From positions 62,001-126,000 of the forward strand of contig JAWOKN010000096.1 in NCBI GenBank assembly GCA_033854175.1: 64,000 nucleotides of DNA. Direction: 5' to 3'. Below, piece after piece: positions 1 to 9,242 of the stretch; the first letter of the stretch is position 1, and every line of letters starts with the position of its first letter. Both the position numbers and the translations under genes were made by a program. Below the pieces are notes generated by a model that did no database searches, was not told the DNA's origin, and saw only the letters and a program-made list of their open reading frames with translations. This stretch comes from DATKPE01 sp033854175 (GTDB lineage: Bacteria > Bacteroidota > Ignavibacteria > UBA10030 > SZUA-254).

Positions 1-549
1 TAGCGTTTGAAAAACCCCTTCAGGAAAACCTGCTGCGCGGAAAATCTCTTCTATTCTCAGCGCGCATTGGGGGACAGTGGAAGCATGTTTGAGGAGAGCC
101 ACATTGCCAGCCATCAACGCGGGCGCGGCGAATCTGAATACTTGCCAAAAGGGAAAATTCCACGGCATGATTGCAAGAATGATCCCCAAGGGTTGACAAC
201 GAATAAAGCTCCGTGAAGCATTTGTCACAACAACTTCATCGGTAAGAAATCGTTCAGCATTTTCGGCGTAATACCGGCATACCCAAGCGCATTTCAGCAC
301 TTCTTCTTTTGCGGACTCGAACGTTTTACCCATCTCGAGTGTCATCAGCGTGCCGATTGATTCTTTTTCATTTTCCAGGATAGCTCCGGCTTTATATAGA
401 TATGTGGATCGTTCCGAAAATGAAGTTATCCGGAAGCTTAAAAATGCTTTTTCGGCAATAGAGATTTTCGTCTGGATGCTCACTTGACTGAGTGAATTAA
501 ACACCTTGATGGTTTTACCTGTAGCAGGATTTACAGAAACGATCGACAT
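1..549 (-). CDS. aldehyde dehydrogenase, N-terminal part (cut by window edge)
   Basis: The reverse strand from an ATG at 549 stays open for 183 codons to the window edge. The translation begins MSIVSVNPATGK and carries TLEMGKTFESAKEE near residue 78 and the ALDH signature IMPWNFPFWQ near residue 124, followed by FAAPALMAGN. This is the NAD(P)-binding half of an aldehyde dehydrogenase of the succinate-semialdehyde dehydrogenase type, which oxidises an aldehyde to its acid. The catalytic Cys and Glu lie outside the window, so substrate cannot be judged. It is transcribed in the same direction as the methyltransferase that ends 148 bases upstream of its start. Confidence 0.9.
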   Translation of the reverse strand, partial: MSIVSVNPATGKTIKVFNSLSQVSIQTKISIAEKAFLSFRITSFSERSTYLYKAGAILENEKESIGTLMTLEMGKTFESAKEEVLKCAWVCRYYAENAERFLTDEVVVTNASRSFIRCQPLGIILAIMPWNFPFWQVFRFAAPALMAGNVALLKHASTVPQCALRIEEIFRAAGFPEGVFQTL

Positions 550-697
550 GGCTGTTTGTCTTAGAGTGAAACAATGATCTCCACTGTCCGTCACACATGC
601 TTATCCGTTCATTACGACCGGCGTTTACCATCATCCTGTCATGATCCGGAACATATCAAGCGGTTTGTTTGAGGCGTTCACAGTGAAGTATAAGCCA

Positions 698-1447
698 TCA
701 TTCATTTTTACATATTGCGAGAAGATCAATCGCATCCCGAGCTATATCTGTATTCAGGACCCGGAATTCAGTCAGGTGCAATGCGGAATTCGCGAGCTTT
801 TTCACTGGACTCTTTCGGTGGATATACTTTCCGAGTCTGTACAATGGTGAACGCTGAAGAAACGTACGAAGCTTATTGGATGCAGCGTATCCTATGCCGA
901 TCAAGGTGAACGATGGAAAATGTTGCGACAACAGAGCGTAAAACTGATCAAAGTTCATTTCATTCGCATGAAAGGGATTCGCCTCGTCTTCTGGTACAGG
1001 TTCACGAACATTGGGTGTCGTTAAAAGGATTGTCCCACCAGTCCGAACTGCACCCGTCAGTGATTTCAGGAACAGGTGTAGATTGGGCATATGTTCAATC
1101 ACCTGAAACGAGACTGCAAGATCGAATTCTTTCCTGAACGGGAGGTCCGCTGCATCTATTTGAGTGAATGTGATATTGAATGTAGAAAAGTGAGCCTGGC
1201 AAAATGCAATTGCTTCCTCGTTATAATCGATCCCAACGACGGATTGTGCAACGTCAGACAAAATTTTACATCCGTAGCCTGTTCCGCAACCAACGTCGAG
1301 AACGCGTTTTGTTTGAGCATACTGGCGCGCGTATTCGTATGCAAACTTATGCCGCGAAAAGACATAGCTTACTTCTCCCCGCTCGGTGGGAATAATCCTC
1401 TCACCTGTATCATCCAGCCGGTGTTGTTGCAGTTTTCTCATACTCAA
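698..1447 (-). CDS. class I SAM-dependent methyltransferase
   Basis: A 249-residue protein with the Rossmann methyltransferase motif I VLDVGCGTGYG at about residues 49-59, an acidic motif II (VVGIDYNEEA) and the post-motif segment FDLAVSFQVIEHM typical of methyltransferase type 11/23 proteins. It should move a methyl group from S-adenosylmethionine to an unknown acceptor. The C-terminal third (basic, with HRKSPVKK) is not diagnostic. Start may be this ATG or the one two codons later. It lies between the truncated ALDH and the divergent mqnD; although the final menaquinone step is a methylation, nothing in the sequence marks this as MenG/UbiE. Confidence 0.8.
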   Translation of the reverse strand: MSMRKLQQHRLDDTGERIIPTERGEVSYVFSRHKFAYEYARQYAQTKRVLDVGCGTGYGCKILSDVAQSVVGIDYNEEAIAFCQAHFSTFNITFTQIDAADLPFRKEFDLAVSFQVIEHMPNLHLFLKSLTGAVRTGGTILLTTPNVREPVPEDEANPFHANEMNFDQFYALLSQHFPSFTLIGIGYAASNKLRTFLQRSPLYRLGKYIHRKSPVKKLANSALHLTEFRVLNTDIARDAIDLLAICKNE

Positions 1448-1639
1448 TAAATGTAGGAAGAAGTGTAAAAAGTATCAATCCGGAACTGGTAACTTTGTAG
1501 CGAACGATTAGTGAGATGATTCCATCCAGGTTGTGATCTTCCAATAGTGATTCTCAAATCTCGCCCTGATGAATATGGATAAATGCCGTCATTCCAGCTA
1601 CGAAGAACCGTTCGGCTTTAAACTTGCCCTGAAAATTGT

Positions 1640-1647
1640 TATCTTTG
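1640..1647 (+). promoter_or_regulatory. candidate Bacteroidota-type -7 box (TAnnTTTG) for mqnD
   Basis: TATCTTTG matches the TAnnTTTG -7 element exactly and ends 27 bases before the ATG at 1675. A TTG stands at 1624-1626, closer than the usual -33 spacing, so the upstream element is not convincing. If the box is used, transcription begins near 1654, downstream of the alternative ATG at 1636, which would rule that start out. Confidence 0.4.
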
Positions 1648-1674
1648 CAGGATATCGACCATTGTAAGAACCGT

Positions 1675-2511
1675 ATGAAACAGCACATCATCCATGTCGG
1701 CCACAGCCCTGATCCGGACGACGCATTTATGTTCTATGGACTCGCAAGCGGCAAGGTAAAAATTGAGGGGATCCAGATTGACCATCTGCTCGAGGATATT
1801 CAGTCTCTGAATGTCCGCGCAAAACGGGCGGAATTGGAGGTTACTGCGATCTCAGCACACGCGTTTCCCTATGTTGCGGATAATTATTGGATCATGAAAA
1901 CCGGCGCGAGCATGGGAGAGGGATATGGACCCGTCATCATATCGAGAAAATTTCGCACCATAGATGAGTTAAAGGGGAAAACCGTCGGAACTCCCGGTCC
2001 ATTGACGACAGCCACCCTCCTTTTTAGACTATTCACTGATGGAATCATGAATATCGACATGCCGTTTGACGAGATAATGAAGGCAGTGGATGAAGGGCAT
2101 GTTGATGCAGGTCTTCTCATCCACGAAGGGCAAATAACCTATCAGTCTCTTGGGTATAATAAAGTCTTCGACTTTGGCAAGGTGTGGGATAAACATGCGG
2201 GGGGGCTCCCGCTACCCCTCGGAATTGATCTGGTGAGGAAAGATCTCGGACAAGATCTTGCCCGGAAAATCTCCGGCGGATTGCGGGAAAGCATCGCCTA
2301 TGGTTATGATCATCAGGATGAATCGATTCCCTATGCATTGCGATGGGGCAGGGGGATTGAAAACGAACTCGGAAAAAAGTTTGTGAAAATGTATGTAAAT
2401 GATTTGACGATCGACATGGGAGAAAAGGGAAAAAAGGCCCTCGAATTGCTATTCAAGTTAGGCTATGATAAGAATATTATTCCTTCATGCCCCATGCTGG
2501 ATCTCATGTAA
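1675..2511 (+). CDS. mqnD: 1,4-dihydroxy-6-naphthoate synthase (MqnD)
   Basis: This 278-residue protein catalyses the last specific step of the futalosine route, turning cyclic de-hypoxanthinyl futalosine into 1,4-dihydroxy-6-naphthoate. It shows the family's opening GHSPDPDDAFMFYGL, a periplasmic-binding-protein-like fold with TVGTPGPLTTATLL, and the segment HVDAGLLIHEGQITY carrying the conserved His. I chose the ATG at 1675 because family members begin a few residues before HSPDPDD; the frame is open from an ATG at 1636, but that adds 13 residues unlike the family. It is the only menaquinone gene here on the plus strand and converges on the mqnC/mqnE block. Confidence 0.93.
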   Translation: MKQHIIHVGHSPDPDDAFMFYGLASGKVKIEGIQIDHLLEDIQSLNVRAKRAELEVTAISAHAFPYVADNYWIMKTGASMGEGYGPVIISRKFRTIDELKGKTVGTPGPLTTATLLFRLFTDGIMNIDMPFDEIMKAVDEGHVDAGLLIHEGQITYQSLGYNKVFDFGKVWDKHAGGLPLPLGIDLVRKDLGQDLARKISGGLRESIAYGYDHQDESIPYALRWGRGIENELGKKFVKMYVNDLTIDMGEKGKKALELLFKLGYDKNIIPSCPMLDLM

Positions 2512-2791
2512 CAATCATTTGTTTTCGCCTGTGGACAGACGCATCCATAGGGTAGCGTGGTGCCAAGGATAATATCCTGTGAGAGGAGGAAGCTTTGACG
2601 ATATCATTCGCTCCCGCCCCAACAATTGATAGAAGGTCATCTTCCGGTCAGATTACATCCCCGCAGTGAGGGCTAGTTTATTACTATCAAATCCGCTGAA
2701 GGATGATGTTTGAAGACATGAAAGTAACACCTTAAGCCCGTCCTTTGGTTTTCTGAGTAGCTATCTGAACAACATATCCTATTCATTGTTT

Positions 2792-3709
2792 CTAGTTATC
2801 CACTGCGATTTTTTTCTTATACCAGTCCAAGGCATTGTTCCAGATGGTATTTGAACGGTCGAGGAGGGTCTGAAGTGAATGGAGCATTTTGTTTTGTGTG
2901 TTGGCGATGGCATTTCGGCAGACACCGTTTGCGGCGTCGTCACCATAATGTATTGATTCCAGATCCTGGGCGAATTTCCCGTACTGGCGTTTTTCTTGCT
3001 CGACGTCAGTTTTCCATTTATTAATCGAAGTTTGCAATTCACGATCCACAATCATAAGATGCTTTGACATCGCTTCAAGTTTAACACGGCGAACATTCAT
3101 CGGATCGGGATAGTCTCCGGCTTTTCCGTGAATAACAGGTAGCTTGGCAATTTCAGGCCTCTGCCATTCCTCGATCACCGAATGCTGATGAGCGATGTTT
3201 TGTTGATACTAAAGTTCGGCCTTGGCCAGTCCTTCACGGCGGATCTCCTCATTTCCAAGTTCTGTGTTGATCTTTCCGATATCCTCCATCGTAGAGGTGA
3301 CCCCGGGGGATTCTGCTGTCAGCGGTGCTGGTGTCTGCATTATTTCCGTCATCTCCATTGTGGATTTCATTTTTTCTTCAGGATTGATGGACTTCATTTT
3401 TTTCAGCAGCTCTGGATTCTGCACCTGCTTCACGATGCCGCCGGTTTGTGCGGGCATGGTGAGCTCTTTCTGAAAGTTATCCAATGTTGCCCTCACCCTT
3501 GTGTAAAAAACATCGGCGTTGCACGCATTCGGTGCATCAGGAGAGCAGCGGGTTTTTTGGTAGGCTTCCCGTGCTGTCGAGGGGGGAATTATCAACTCGT
3601 CGAAATAGGTGCTCAGGTTGACTTTAAGGGGTTTCTGTGCGGTTGCCTGAAGAGCAAGGAGCATCATCATGATACCTCTTATAAATACACGCTGAGGAAG
3701 AAAGCACAT
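2792..3709 (-). pseudogene. secreted protein of unknown function, interrupted by one in-frame TAG
   Basis: Two open segments (3709-3209 and 3178-2792) lie in the same frame and are separated by a single TAG at 3211-3209; the 10 codons between are open (YQQNIAHQHS). Read through, they make one protein of about 305 residues. It starts with a signal peptide ending near LLALQATAQ and has a Cys pair (RCSPDAPNAC) near residues 55-63. The middle is charged and helical, and the C-terminal half is also helical (VDRELQTSINKWK, CRNAIANTQNK). I do not recognise the family. It lies 49 bases after mqnC and may be co-transcribed with it. Either it is a recent pseudogene (CAG to TAG is one change), or the base call is wrong, or the stop is suppressed; the upstream 166 residues could also be made alone. 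Confidence 0.6.
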
Positions 3710-3758
3710 GGAAAACTTTCATTTTATCATGGATGAAGTTAAATACGGTAACAGTAAG

Positions 3759-4853
3759 TTATGCCGCTTGCGACTTTTCAAATACCCTCAAGATCATATA
3801 TGATGTTGATCTTTGCACTGGAGCGAAACCCGATTCACGGATCAGGCGAATGACTTCTTCGGTGTTTGTTCTGTTGATGAAATTTGCTGCTGCGTGGACG
3901 TTTTCTTCGAAAAGCGTGCCACCAAAATCGTCAGCCCCAAAATGGAGTGCAATTTGCCCGGTCTTTTTTCCTTCTGAGAACCAAGAGGCCTGGATGTGGT
4001 CAAAGTTATCGAGATAGATTCGTGCGAATGCAATCACTTGGAGATAGCGGACGGGAGTGGCGTAGTGGGGGATAATTTTTTCCAAAGGTGTATTACCCGG
4101 TTTAAAACTCCAGGGAACGAATGCCGTGAATCCATGATGCTCATCCTGCAATCCACGGATTGCTTCCAGATGTGCAACGATATCTTCATCGGTCTCGAGA
4201 TGACCATACATCATTGTTGCTGTGGAGATAAATCCGATTTTATGCGCTTCACGCATAACATTGAGCCAATCAGCAGATGTGCCTTTAAGATGGCTGATTT
4301 TTATTTTCACACGGTCGGACAGAATCTCTGCGCCACCCCCCGGAAGTGTTCGCTGGCCTGCATCCCATAATTTCTGCAATACCGCGCTCACGCCAAGGCC
4401 CGAAATATTTGCCATGCCGATAATTTCTGACGTGGAATAGAAATGGGGTGTTACCCCGGGTACTTCATTCACTGTCCGTCGCACCAGTTCGGTATAATAT
4501 TCCAATGGAAGATTAGGATTTACTCCTCCCTGGAGGAGAATCGTTGTCACCCCGTTTAATGCTGCAATTTTGAACTTTTGTATCATCTCGTCAACGGTGT
4601 GGGTGTAAGCTTCATTTTCTCCCTCATGGCGATAAAATGCGCAGAAGATGCAGTCGATATTGCAGATATTGGAGTAGTTCGGATTTGTATCAATGACAAA
4701 TGTGACGCGTGGTTCAGGATTCTTCGTGTAGCGAATCTGATTTGCGAGATCACCGAGGTCGAGGAGCTGGGCATTTTTGAGGAGAAAGAGCCCCTCCTCA
4801 GCTGTTAAACGGCGCCCCTCGCTGGCTTTTTTACAGAGACTTTGTACGGTCAT
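3759..4853 (-). CDS. mqnC: cyclic dehypoxanthinyl futalosine synthase (MqnC), radical SAM
   Basis: A 364-residue radical SAM enzyme that cyclises de-hypoxanthinyl futalosine in menaquinone synthesis. The [4Fe-4S] cluster motif CNIDCIFC (CxxxCxxC, residues 64, 68 and 71) is followed by ILLQGGVNPNLPLEYY and by LPGGGAEILSDRVK, all characteristic of MqnC. The motif AFVPWSFKPGNTPLE and the C-terminal LHFGADDFGGTLFEENV also fit the family, and the length is normal. It lies 22 bases downstream of the mqnE-mqnA fusion on the same strand, which supports an operon. Confidence 0.95.
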   Translation of the reverse strand: MTVQSLCKKASEGRRLTAEEGLFLLKNAQLLDLGDLANQIRYTKNPEPRVTFVIDTNPNYSNICNIDCIFCAFYRHEGENEAYTHTVDEMIQKFKIAALNGVTTILLQGGVNPNLPLEYYTELVRRTVNEVPGVTPHFYSTSEIIGMANISGLGVSAVLQKLWDAGQRTLPGGGAEILSDRVKIKISHLKGTSADWLNVMREAHKIGFISTATMMYGHLETDEDIVAHLEAIRGLQDEHHGFTAFVPWSFKPGNTPLEKIIPHYATPVRYLQVIAFARIYLDNFDHIQASWFSEGKKTGQIALHFGADDFGGTLFEENVHAAANFINRTNTEEVIRLIRESGFAPVQRSTSYMILRVFEKSQAA

Positions 4854-4875
4854 AAATTCTGCGGGTTGGTCAATG

Positions 4876-6768
4876 TTACAGGAATTGTTTATTGTCCTGC
4901 GTGCGAATGTGTTCTGATTCCCCCCCCGCCCGAAATATCAATTCTCTGAATTCCTGGACGGCCCTGCGTTCCCGCTCGCCCAGGCGGAAGTTGAATCCTT
5001 CAAGATATTCTTCGACCTCAAGCTTCGAGAGTCCGAGTCGTTTGCCATGTAACCCGCCGATTTCACCGAAGTGACCTTCGCAACTGTTCAGTGAATGTTC
5101 AATGAGAAAAACGAGTTCCTTTTGTTGGTGGGCTGGAAGAGACTTCTGAACTGCCCAGACTGCAAACACGAAAGGAAGTTTTTTCCAATCATACCACTCA
5201 TTTGAGAGATCGAAGACAAGCTCAAAGCCGGGAAGGCCAAATTTATTACGACGGAGGGCCTCGTCACCAATGAGGAGAACTGCGTCGAATTCCGAATGAT
5301 CATTGACTCCGGATTCCATCCTCCGGAGGACCGCCCTCACACCGTACTTTTCTTCAAGGAGAACCTGCAGCAGTCGTACTGATGTCGCCGTGTCATCGGT
5401 AATACCGATTGATTTTCCGTTCAGGCCGAGCCAGCCATCTTTCGAAAAAAGCATAACACTTTTTACCTGATCGCGTGATGCAATACCATAGGGGAGCATT
5501 TCAAGAGATTTTTCCAGGCGAATGAAATCCATCAATGAAAACAATCCCGTGGCGAGCAGACCTTTCTCTTGTAGAAGTCCCATACGCCTTGGGACAATCG
5601 GCAATATTTTAAAATACCTGCGTTCAAACTGATGATAAAAGGGGACGGAATTGAGGTAGGGAATTTTGCCAACCACATGCTCGGTGTAAATATGAAGCGG
5701 ATTATACCGTGCGTCGCGCTCAACAGGGATTTTTCCTGCATCCCGAATAATTTTTATGATGTGTTCCTTGGCGAGTTTCATCGGGCTGATCGCACCAGCA
5801 TCGTGTGCAATCCGCTCCTCGCCGACGGTTCCATCTAAATCGTCTGCCCCGAAATGAAGGGCGATCGATGCTACTTCTTCCGTGAGCATCACCCAATACG
5901 CCTTGATATGCGGAAAATTATCGAGCATAAGGCGTGCAACCGCAATGGTTTTCAAATCGTCGATCGCAGATGTAAAATGTGCACGTGGTTTGATTCCGGT
6001 ATCGCCCGGCTGAAATGCCAATGGGACAAAGGTCAGGAATCCACCCGTTTCGTCCTGTGCTTCTCGGAGTTTGATGAGATGGACGAGCCGCTCCTCGAGG
6101 GTTTCCACATGACCGTAGAGCATCGTGCTATTGGTAGGGATCCCAAGCCGGTGAGCGGTTTTATGAACTTCAAACCATGCTTTGGCGCCGATTTTCTGGT
6201 TAAAGAGAAGCTTTCGCACGCGCTCGGAAAATATCTCCGCTCCGCCTCCCGGCATCGTGTTCAACCCGGCCTCTTTGAGTTGCTTCAATACGTCTTCAAC
6301 TGAAAGTTTAAACTTTTTGTGGAAAAAATCGATTTCCACAGCCGTATAGGCTTTAATATCAACCTGCGGGAATTTCTCATGGATCGACCGGACAATGTCG
6401 ACATATCGTTCCCATGGCCAGTCAGGGGGCATCCCGCCGGTGATATGTACTTCTGCTATATCGGGAGAAAGCTTGTTGAGAATGTCCTCAGTTGACATTT
6501 CATAGCCGTTGGGGGCATTTTTCTTCGTGGCGAAGTCACAGAATTTACACGAGAGGACACAAATATTTGTATGTTCAATTTTCCTGTTGATGACAAAATA
6601 AACGGCGTCACCGCTTTTTTGTTGTTGGACCCAATGAGCCATTTTTCCGAGGGCGATCAGATCATCGGTAGCATAAAGGGTAAGTCCATCCTGAAGGGAT
6701 AGGCGCTCACCTTGTTGTACCTTCTCCCAGACGGAAGCCAGTTGGCGGTCTCTGAAGCTAATTTCCAT
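4876..6768 (-). CDS. mqnE-mqnA: MqnE-MqnA fusion: aminofutalosine synthase plus chorismate dehydratase
   Basis: A 630-residue protein carrying two enzymes that act in sequence. Residues 1 to about 362 are MqnE, the radical SAM aminofutalosine synthase, with CVLSCKFC (Cys 70, 74, 77), HITGGMPPDWPWE, MPGGGAEIFSERVR and LHFGADDLDGTVGEE. Residues from about 366 onward are MqnA, the chorismate dehydratase that makes 3-[(1-carboxyvinyl)oxy]benzoate, starting with the typical KIPYLNSVPFY and continuing with LPYGIASRD, IGITDDTATSV and the segment DAVLLIGDEAL. MqnA's product is MqnE's substrate, so the fusion could channel it. The join (ARYNPLHIYTEHVVGKIPYLN) is continuous with no stop. The two are usually separate proteins. 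Confidence 0.93.
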   Translation of the reverse strand: MEISFRDRQLASVWEKVQQGERLSLQDGLTLYATDDLIALGKMAHWVQQQKSGDAVYFVINRKIEHTNICVLSCKFCDFATKKNAPNGYEMSTEDILNKLSPDIAEVHITGGMPPDWPWERYVDIVRSIHEKFPQVDIKAYTAVEIDFFHKKFKLSVEDVLKQLKEAGLNTMPGGGAEIFSERVRKLLFNQKIGAKAWFEVHKTAHRLGIPTNSTMLYGHVETLEERLVHLIKLREAQDETGGFLTFVPLAFQPGDTGIKPRAHFTSAIDDLKTIAVARLMLDNFPHIKAYWVMLTEEVASIALHFGADDLDGTVGEERIAHDAGAISPMKLAKEHIIKIIRDAGKIPVERDARYNPLHIYTEHVVGKIPYLNSVPFYHQFERRYFKILPIVPRRMGLLQEKGLLATGLFSLMDFIRLEKSLEMLPYGIASRDQVKSVMLFSKDGWLGLNGKSIGITDDTATSVRLLQVLLEEKYGVRAVLRRMESGVNDHSEFDAVLLIGDEALRRNKFGLPGFELVFDLSNEWYDWKKLPFVFAVWAVQKSLPAHQQKELVFLIEHSLNSCEGHFGEIGGLHGKRLGLSKLEVEEYLEGFNFRLGERERRAVQEFRELIFRAGGESEHIRTQDNKQFL

Positions 6769-6861
6769 GAGGTTGTTATATATTTTTCTGGAAAATCAAT
6801 TTAATCTTAAACACAGAATACCCCATCTCCACTTAAAAACGCATCATCGCAATCCCGGCTG

Positions 6862-8685
6862 TCATTTTTTCCAAATCTTTCCCCATTTTTCATCGACGCG
6901 CTTGATGACCTCATCGCTCATTACGAGGGGTTTTGGATACCCCGGTTTCCACGTAGCGTCGATCCCCATTGTTCCCTTATAGACTGGGGATATCCCGATT
7001 AATGAATTTTCTGTAAAAATGACATCCCGCTCGCAATCAAACCTAGTAAATATTCCCCAAATATAACTCTCTCTATTTTTAATGTCCACATCAGAGGAGA
7101 CAACAGCTATAATCTTAATGGCAGAGAGAACCGGAAGAGATAAAAGTTTTTGGAGGATCTGCTTACCTGAGCGGGATTCTTGGGAGGATTTTTGAGGCTC
7201 GTTATCGGAAAGTGGGCTATTGACCTTGACGAGCAGCAAAGTATTGTCGATAAGGTTCGTACCAATGATGCGACTGTCGATGGAGTTGAGATCAGGGATT
7301 GCTATTTCAACATTCCGCTTTTCACTAGCGCGAGCATCGGATGCAGGACTCCGGGGTCGTTTTCGCGTTGCGTCGAGGATCATTTTGCTTCCGAGATTCA
7401 TTCTGTAGCTGGTGAAATCAAGTGTATCGAGAGGAACTTTAGGGATCATCACAAAGTCGAAGCGGGGATCAAAATAGCGGTTGATTTCCTTCAACACCGC
7501 CTGAAAGTCTCTCACATCGACACCTGTAGAAACCATGACCATACATTTTGTCAGGGAAAGTTGGTCTGTCCCCATAAGTCCCAGTGCCGCTTTCATTGCT
7601 TCTTTCTGGTATCGCTGTTCTATCGCAACGACGAGGAAATTATGAAAACCCGCTTCATAGTAGGCCCACAATCCTTGTATTTCTCTATGTAGAAGCTTTG
7701 CTAGGGGACCCAGCATTTGCTGGGTAGCATCGCCGAGGAATTTGTCTTCCATCGGTGGTTTACCGACAGTGGTTGTGGGGTAAATCGGATTCTGCCTGTG
7801 AGTGATGGCCTTAATATGAAAGACGGGAAATTCGGCTGCTTCGGAGTAATGTCCAAAGTGGTCACCAAACGGCCCCTCCATTCTCCGTTCCCCCAAGGGG
7901 ACAATTCCTTCAAGAATGAATTCTGCGGAAGCTGGAACCGGGACAGAGATCGTTTTGCCGGTTGTGAATGCAGTTCGTTTGTTGCGCAGAAAACCCGCAA
8001 AGGTTGCCTCGTCGAGCCCTTCAGGCAGTGCGGCGACTGTTGCAAGGAGAAGTGCGGGATCAGTCCCCAGCGCTACGGCGACTTCCAAATCTTTTGATAG
8101 TTTTTCGGACTGATAGTAATGAAATCCGCCCCCTTTTTGGATTTGCCAGTGCATGCCGGTGGTATTGCGGTCGAACACATGCATGCGATAAATTCCAATA
8201 TTCCTTCTGCCGTTGCTGGGGTCATACGTAATAACCTGACCATACGTAATAAATCGTCCGCCGTCTTCAGGCCAGCAGGTTTGAATCGGAAGAGTATCCA
8301 GATCCGGCGATTCAACAATTTTCTGGCTTTGGGTGGATGAAACATGTTTGGTTCGGGAATTTAAAAATCGCCTGAACACAGGTTTATGATCGAGCAGTAA
8401 GCGAAAAGTAGGAGGGAATGCATGCTCGAGGAAATGGATGAGTTCTTCCCCGATCTGATCCGGGTGACGACCTAGCGCAAGTTCTATCCGGTGTTCGCTT
8501 GCAAAGTGATTTAGGACCAACGGATAGGCGGAATTTTTTGGGTGCTCTACAAGCAATGCGGGCTTCCCTTCGCGAAGCGCTCTTGTAGCGACCGCAGTAA
8601 CTTCCAGGTACGGATCAATTTCCGTCTCAGTACGGTGAAGTTCACCTTGCTGTTCGAGTAGATTTAAAAATTCCCTGAGGGCCAT
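6862..8685 (-). CDS. UbiD-family decarboxylase (MqnL role)
   Basis: A 607-residue UbiD-family prenylated-FMN decarboxylase. It shows the family motifs GRHPDQIGEEL, IGIYRMHVFDRNTTGMHW, EGPFGDHFGHYSE (metal and catalytic Glu region) and PIYPTTTVGKPPMEDKFLG. In the futalosine pathway this type of enzyme is assigned to removing the carboxylate of prenylated 1,4-dihydroxy-6-naphthoate; that role is inferred from position. I chose the ATG at 8685, five bases after the ubiX stop and preceded by GGAG. The longer start at 8715 would lie inside ubiX and adds ten non-family residues. UbiX next door supplies its cofactor. Confidence 0.92.
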   Translation of the reverse strand: MALREFLNLLEQQGELHRTETEIDPYLEVTAVATRALREGKPALLVEHPKNSAYPLVLNHFASEHRIELALGRHPDQIGEELIHFLEHAFPPTFRLLLDHKPVFRRFLNSRTKHVSSTQSQKIVESPDLDTLPIQTCWPEDGGRFITYGQVITYDPSNGRRNIGIYRMHVFDRNTTGMHWQIQKGGGFHYYQSEKLSKDLEVAVALGTDPALLLATVAALPEGLDEATFAGFLRNKRTAFTTGKTISVPVPASAEFILEGIVPLGERRMEGPFGDHFGHYSEAAEFPVFHIKAITHRQNPIYPTTTVGKPPMEDKFLGDATQQMLGPLAKLLHREIQGLWAYYEAGFHNFLVVAIEQRYQKEAMKAALGLMGTDQLSLTKCMVMVSTGVDVRDFQAVLKEINRYFDPRFDFVMIPKVPLDTLDFTSYRMNLGSKMILDATRKRPRSPASDARASEKRNVEIAIPDLNSIDSRIIGTNLIDNTLLLVKVNSPLSDNEPQKSSQESRSGKQILQKLLSLPVLSAIKIIAVVSSDVDIKNRESYIWGIFTRFDCERDVIFTENSLIGISPVYKGTMGIDATWKPGYPKPLVMSDEVIKRVDEKWGKIWKK

Positions 8686-8690
8686 CGCGG

Positions 8691-9242
8691 TCACTCCAGC
8701 TCTTCTGAGCGCCAACCGGGTTTTGTGCGGATACCCAAGATTCCAAAAACTTTGTCGACAAAGGCCCTGACATATTCATCTACTGTTGTCGGCAGGAAAT
8801 ATAGCGGAGGGCTGATTGGCATGATAATTGCGCCATTGCGTGAAAGGGTAGCAGATTGCTCAAGCGTGATTGTGGAGAGGGGAGTTTCCCGCACGCAGAG
8901 AACAAGCGGATAGCGTTCCTTCATGGCGACCTGGGCGGTACGAGTGATCAGTGTATCGCCTATACCGGATGCGATTTTACCAAGTGTGGAAGTTGAACAG
9001 GGAAGTATGACATAAGCATCGAATCTGTTTGAGCCCGAAGCAATAGGGGCGGTTAAATCATCATTTTGAAATTGGCGTTTGATAAATGGCTGGAGGTCTG
9101 CCTCAGAAATTTTCATCTCATCTTTCAGCAAAGCCTTTCCCCATTTACTGACGATGAGGAAAGTTTCTCCGGGGCATCTTTTCAAAAAATCCACAGCATA
9201 AATTGCTCCGGATGATCCTGTAATTCCGAGTATGATTCTCAC
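8691..9242 (-). CDS. ubiX: flavin prenyltransferase UbiX (MqnM role)
   Basis: A 183-residue flavoprotein that attaches a dimethylallyl group to FMN, making the prenyl-FMN cofactor needed by UbiD. It opens with the FMN-binding ILGITGSSGAIYAVDFL, contains ILPCSTSTLGKIASGIGDTL and RETPLSTITLEQ, and ends YFLPTTVDEYVRAFVDKVFGILGI, all standard for the family. It starts with GTG, overlapping the ubiA stop as GTGA, and ends five bases before ubiD, so the three are almost certainly translated from one message. Confidence 0.95.
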   Translation of the reverse strand: MRIILGITGSSGAIYAVDFLKRCPGETFLIVSKWGKALLKDEMKISEADLQPFIKRQFQNDDLTAPIASGSNRFDAYVILPCSTSTLGKIASGIGDTLITRTAQVAMKERYPLVLCVRETPLSTITLEQSATLSRNGAIIMPISPPLYFLPTTVDEYVRAFVDKVFGILGIRTKPGWRSEELE

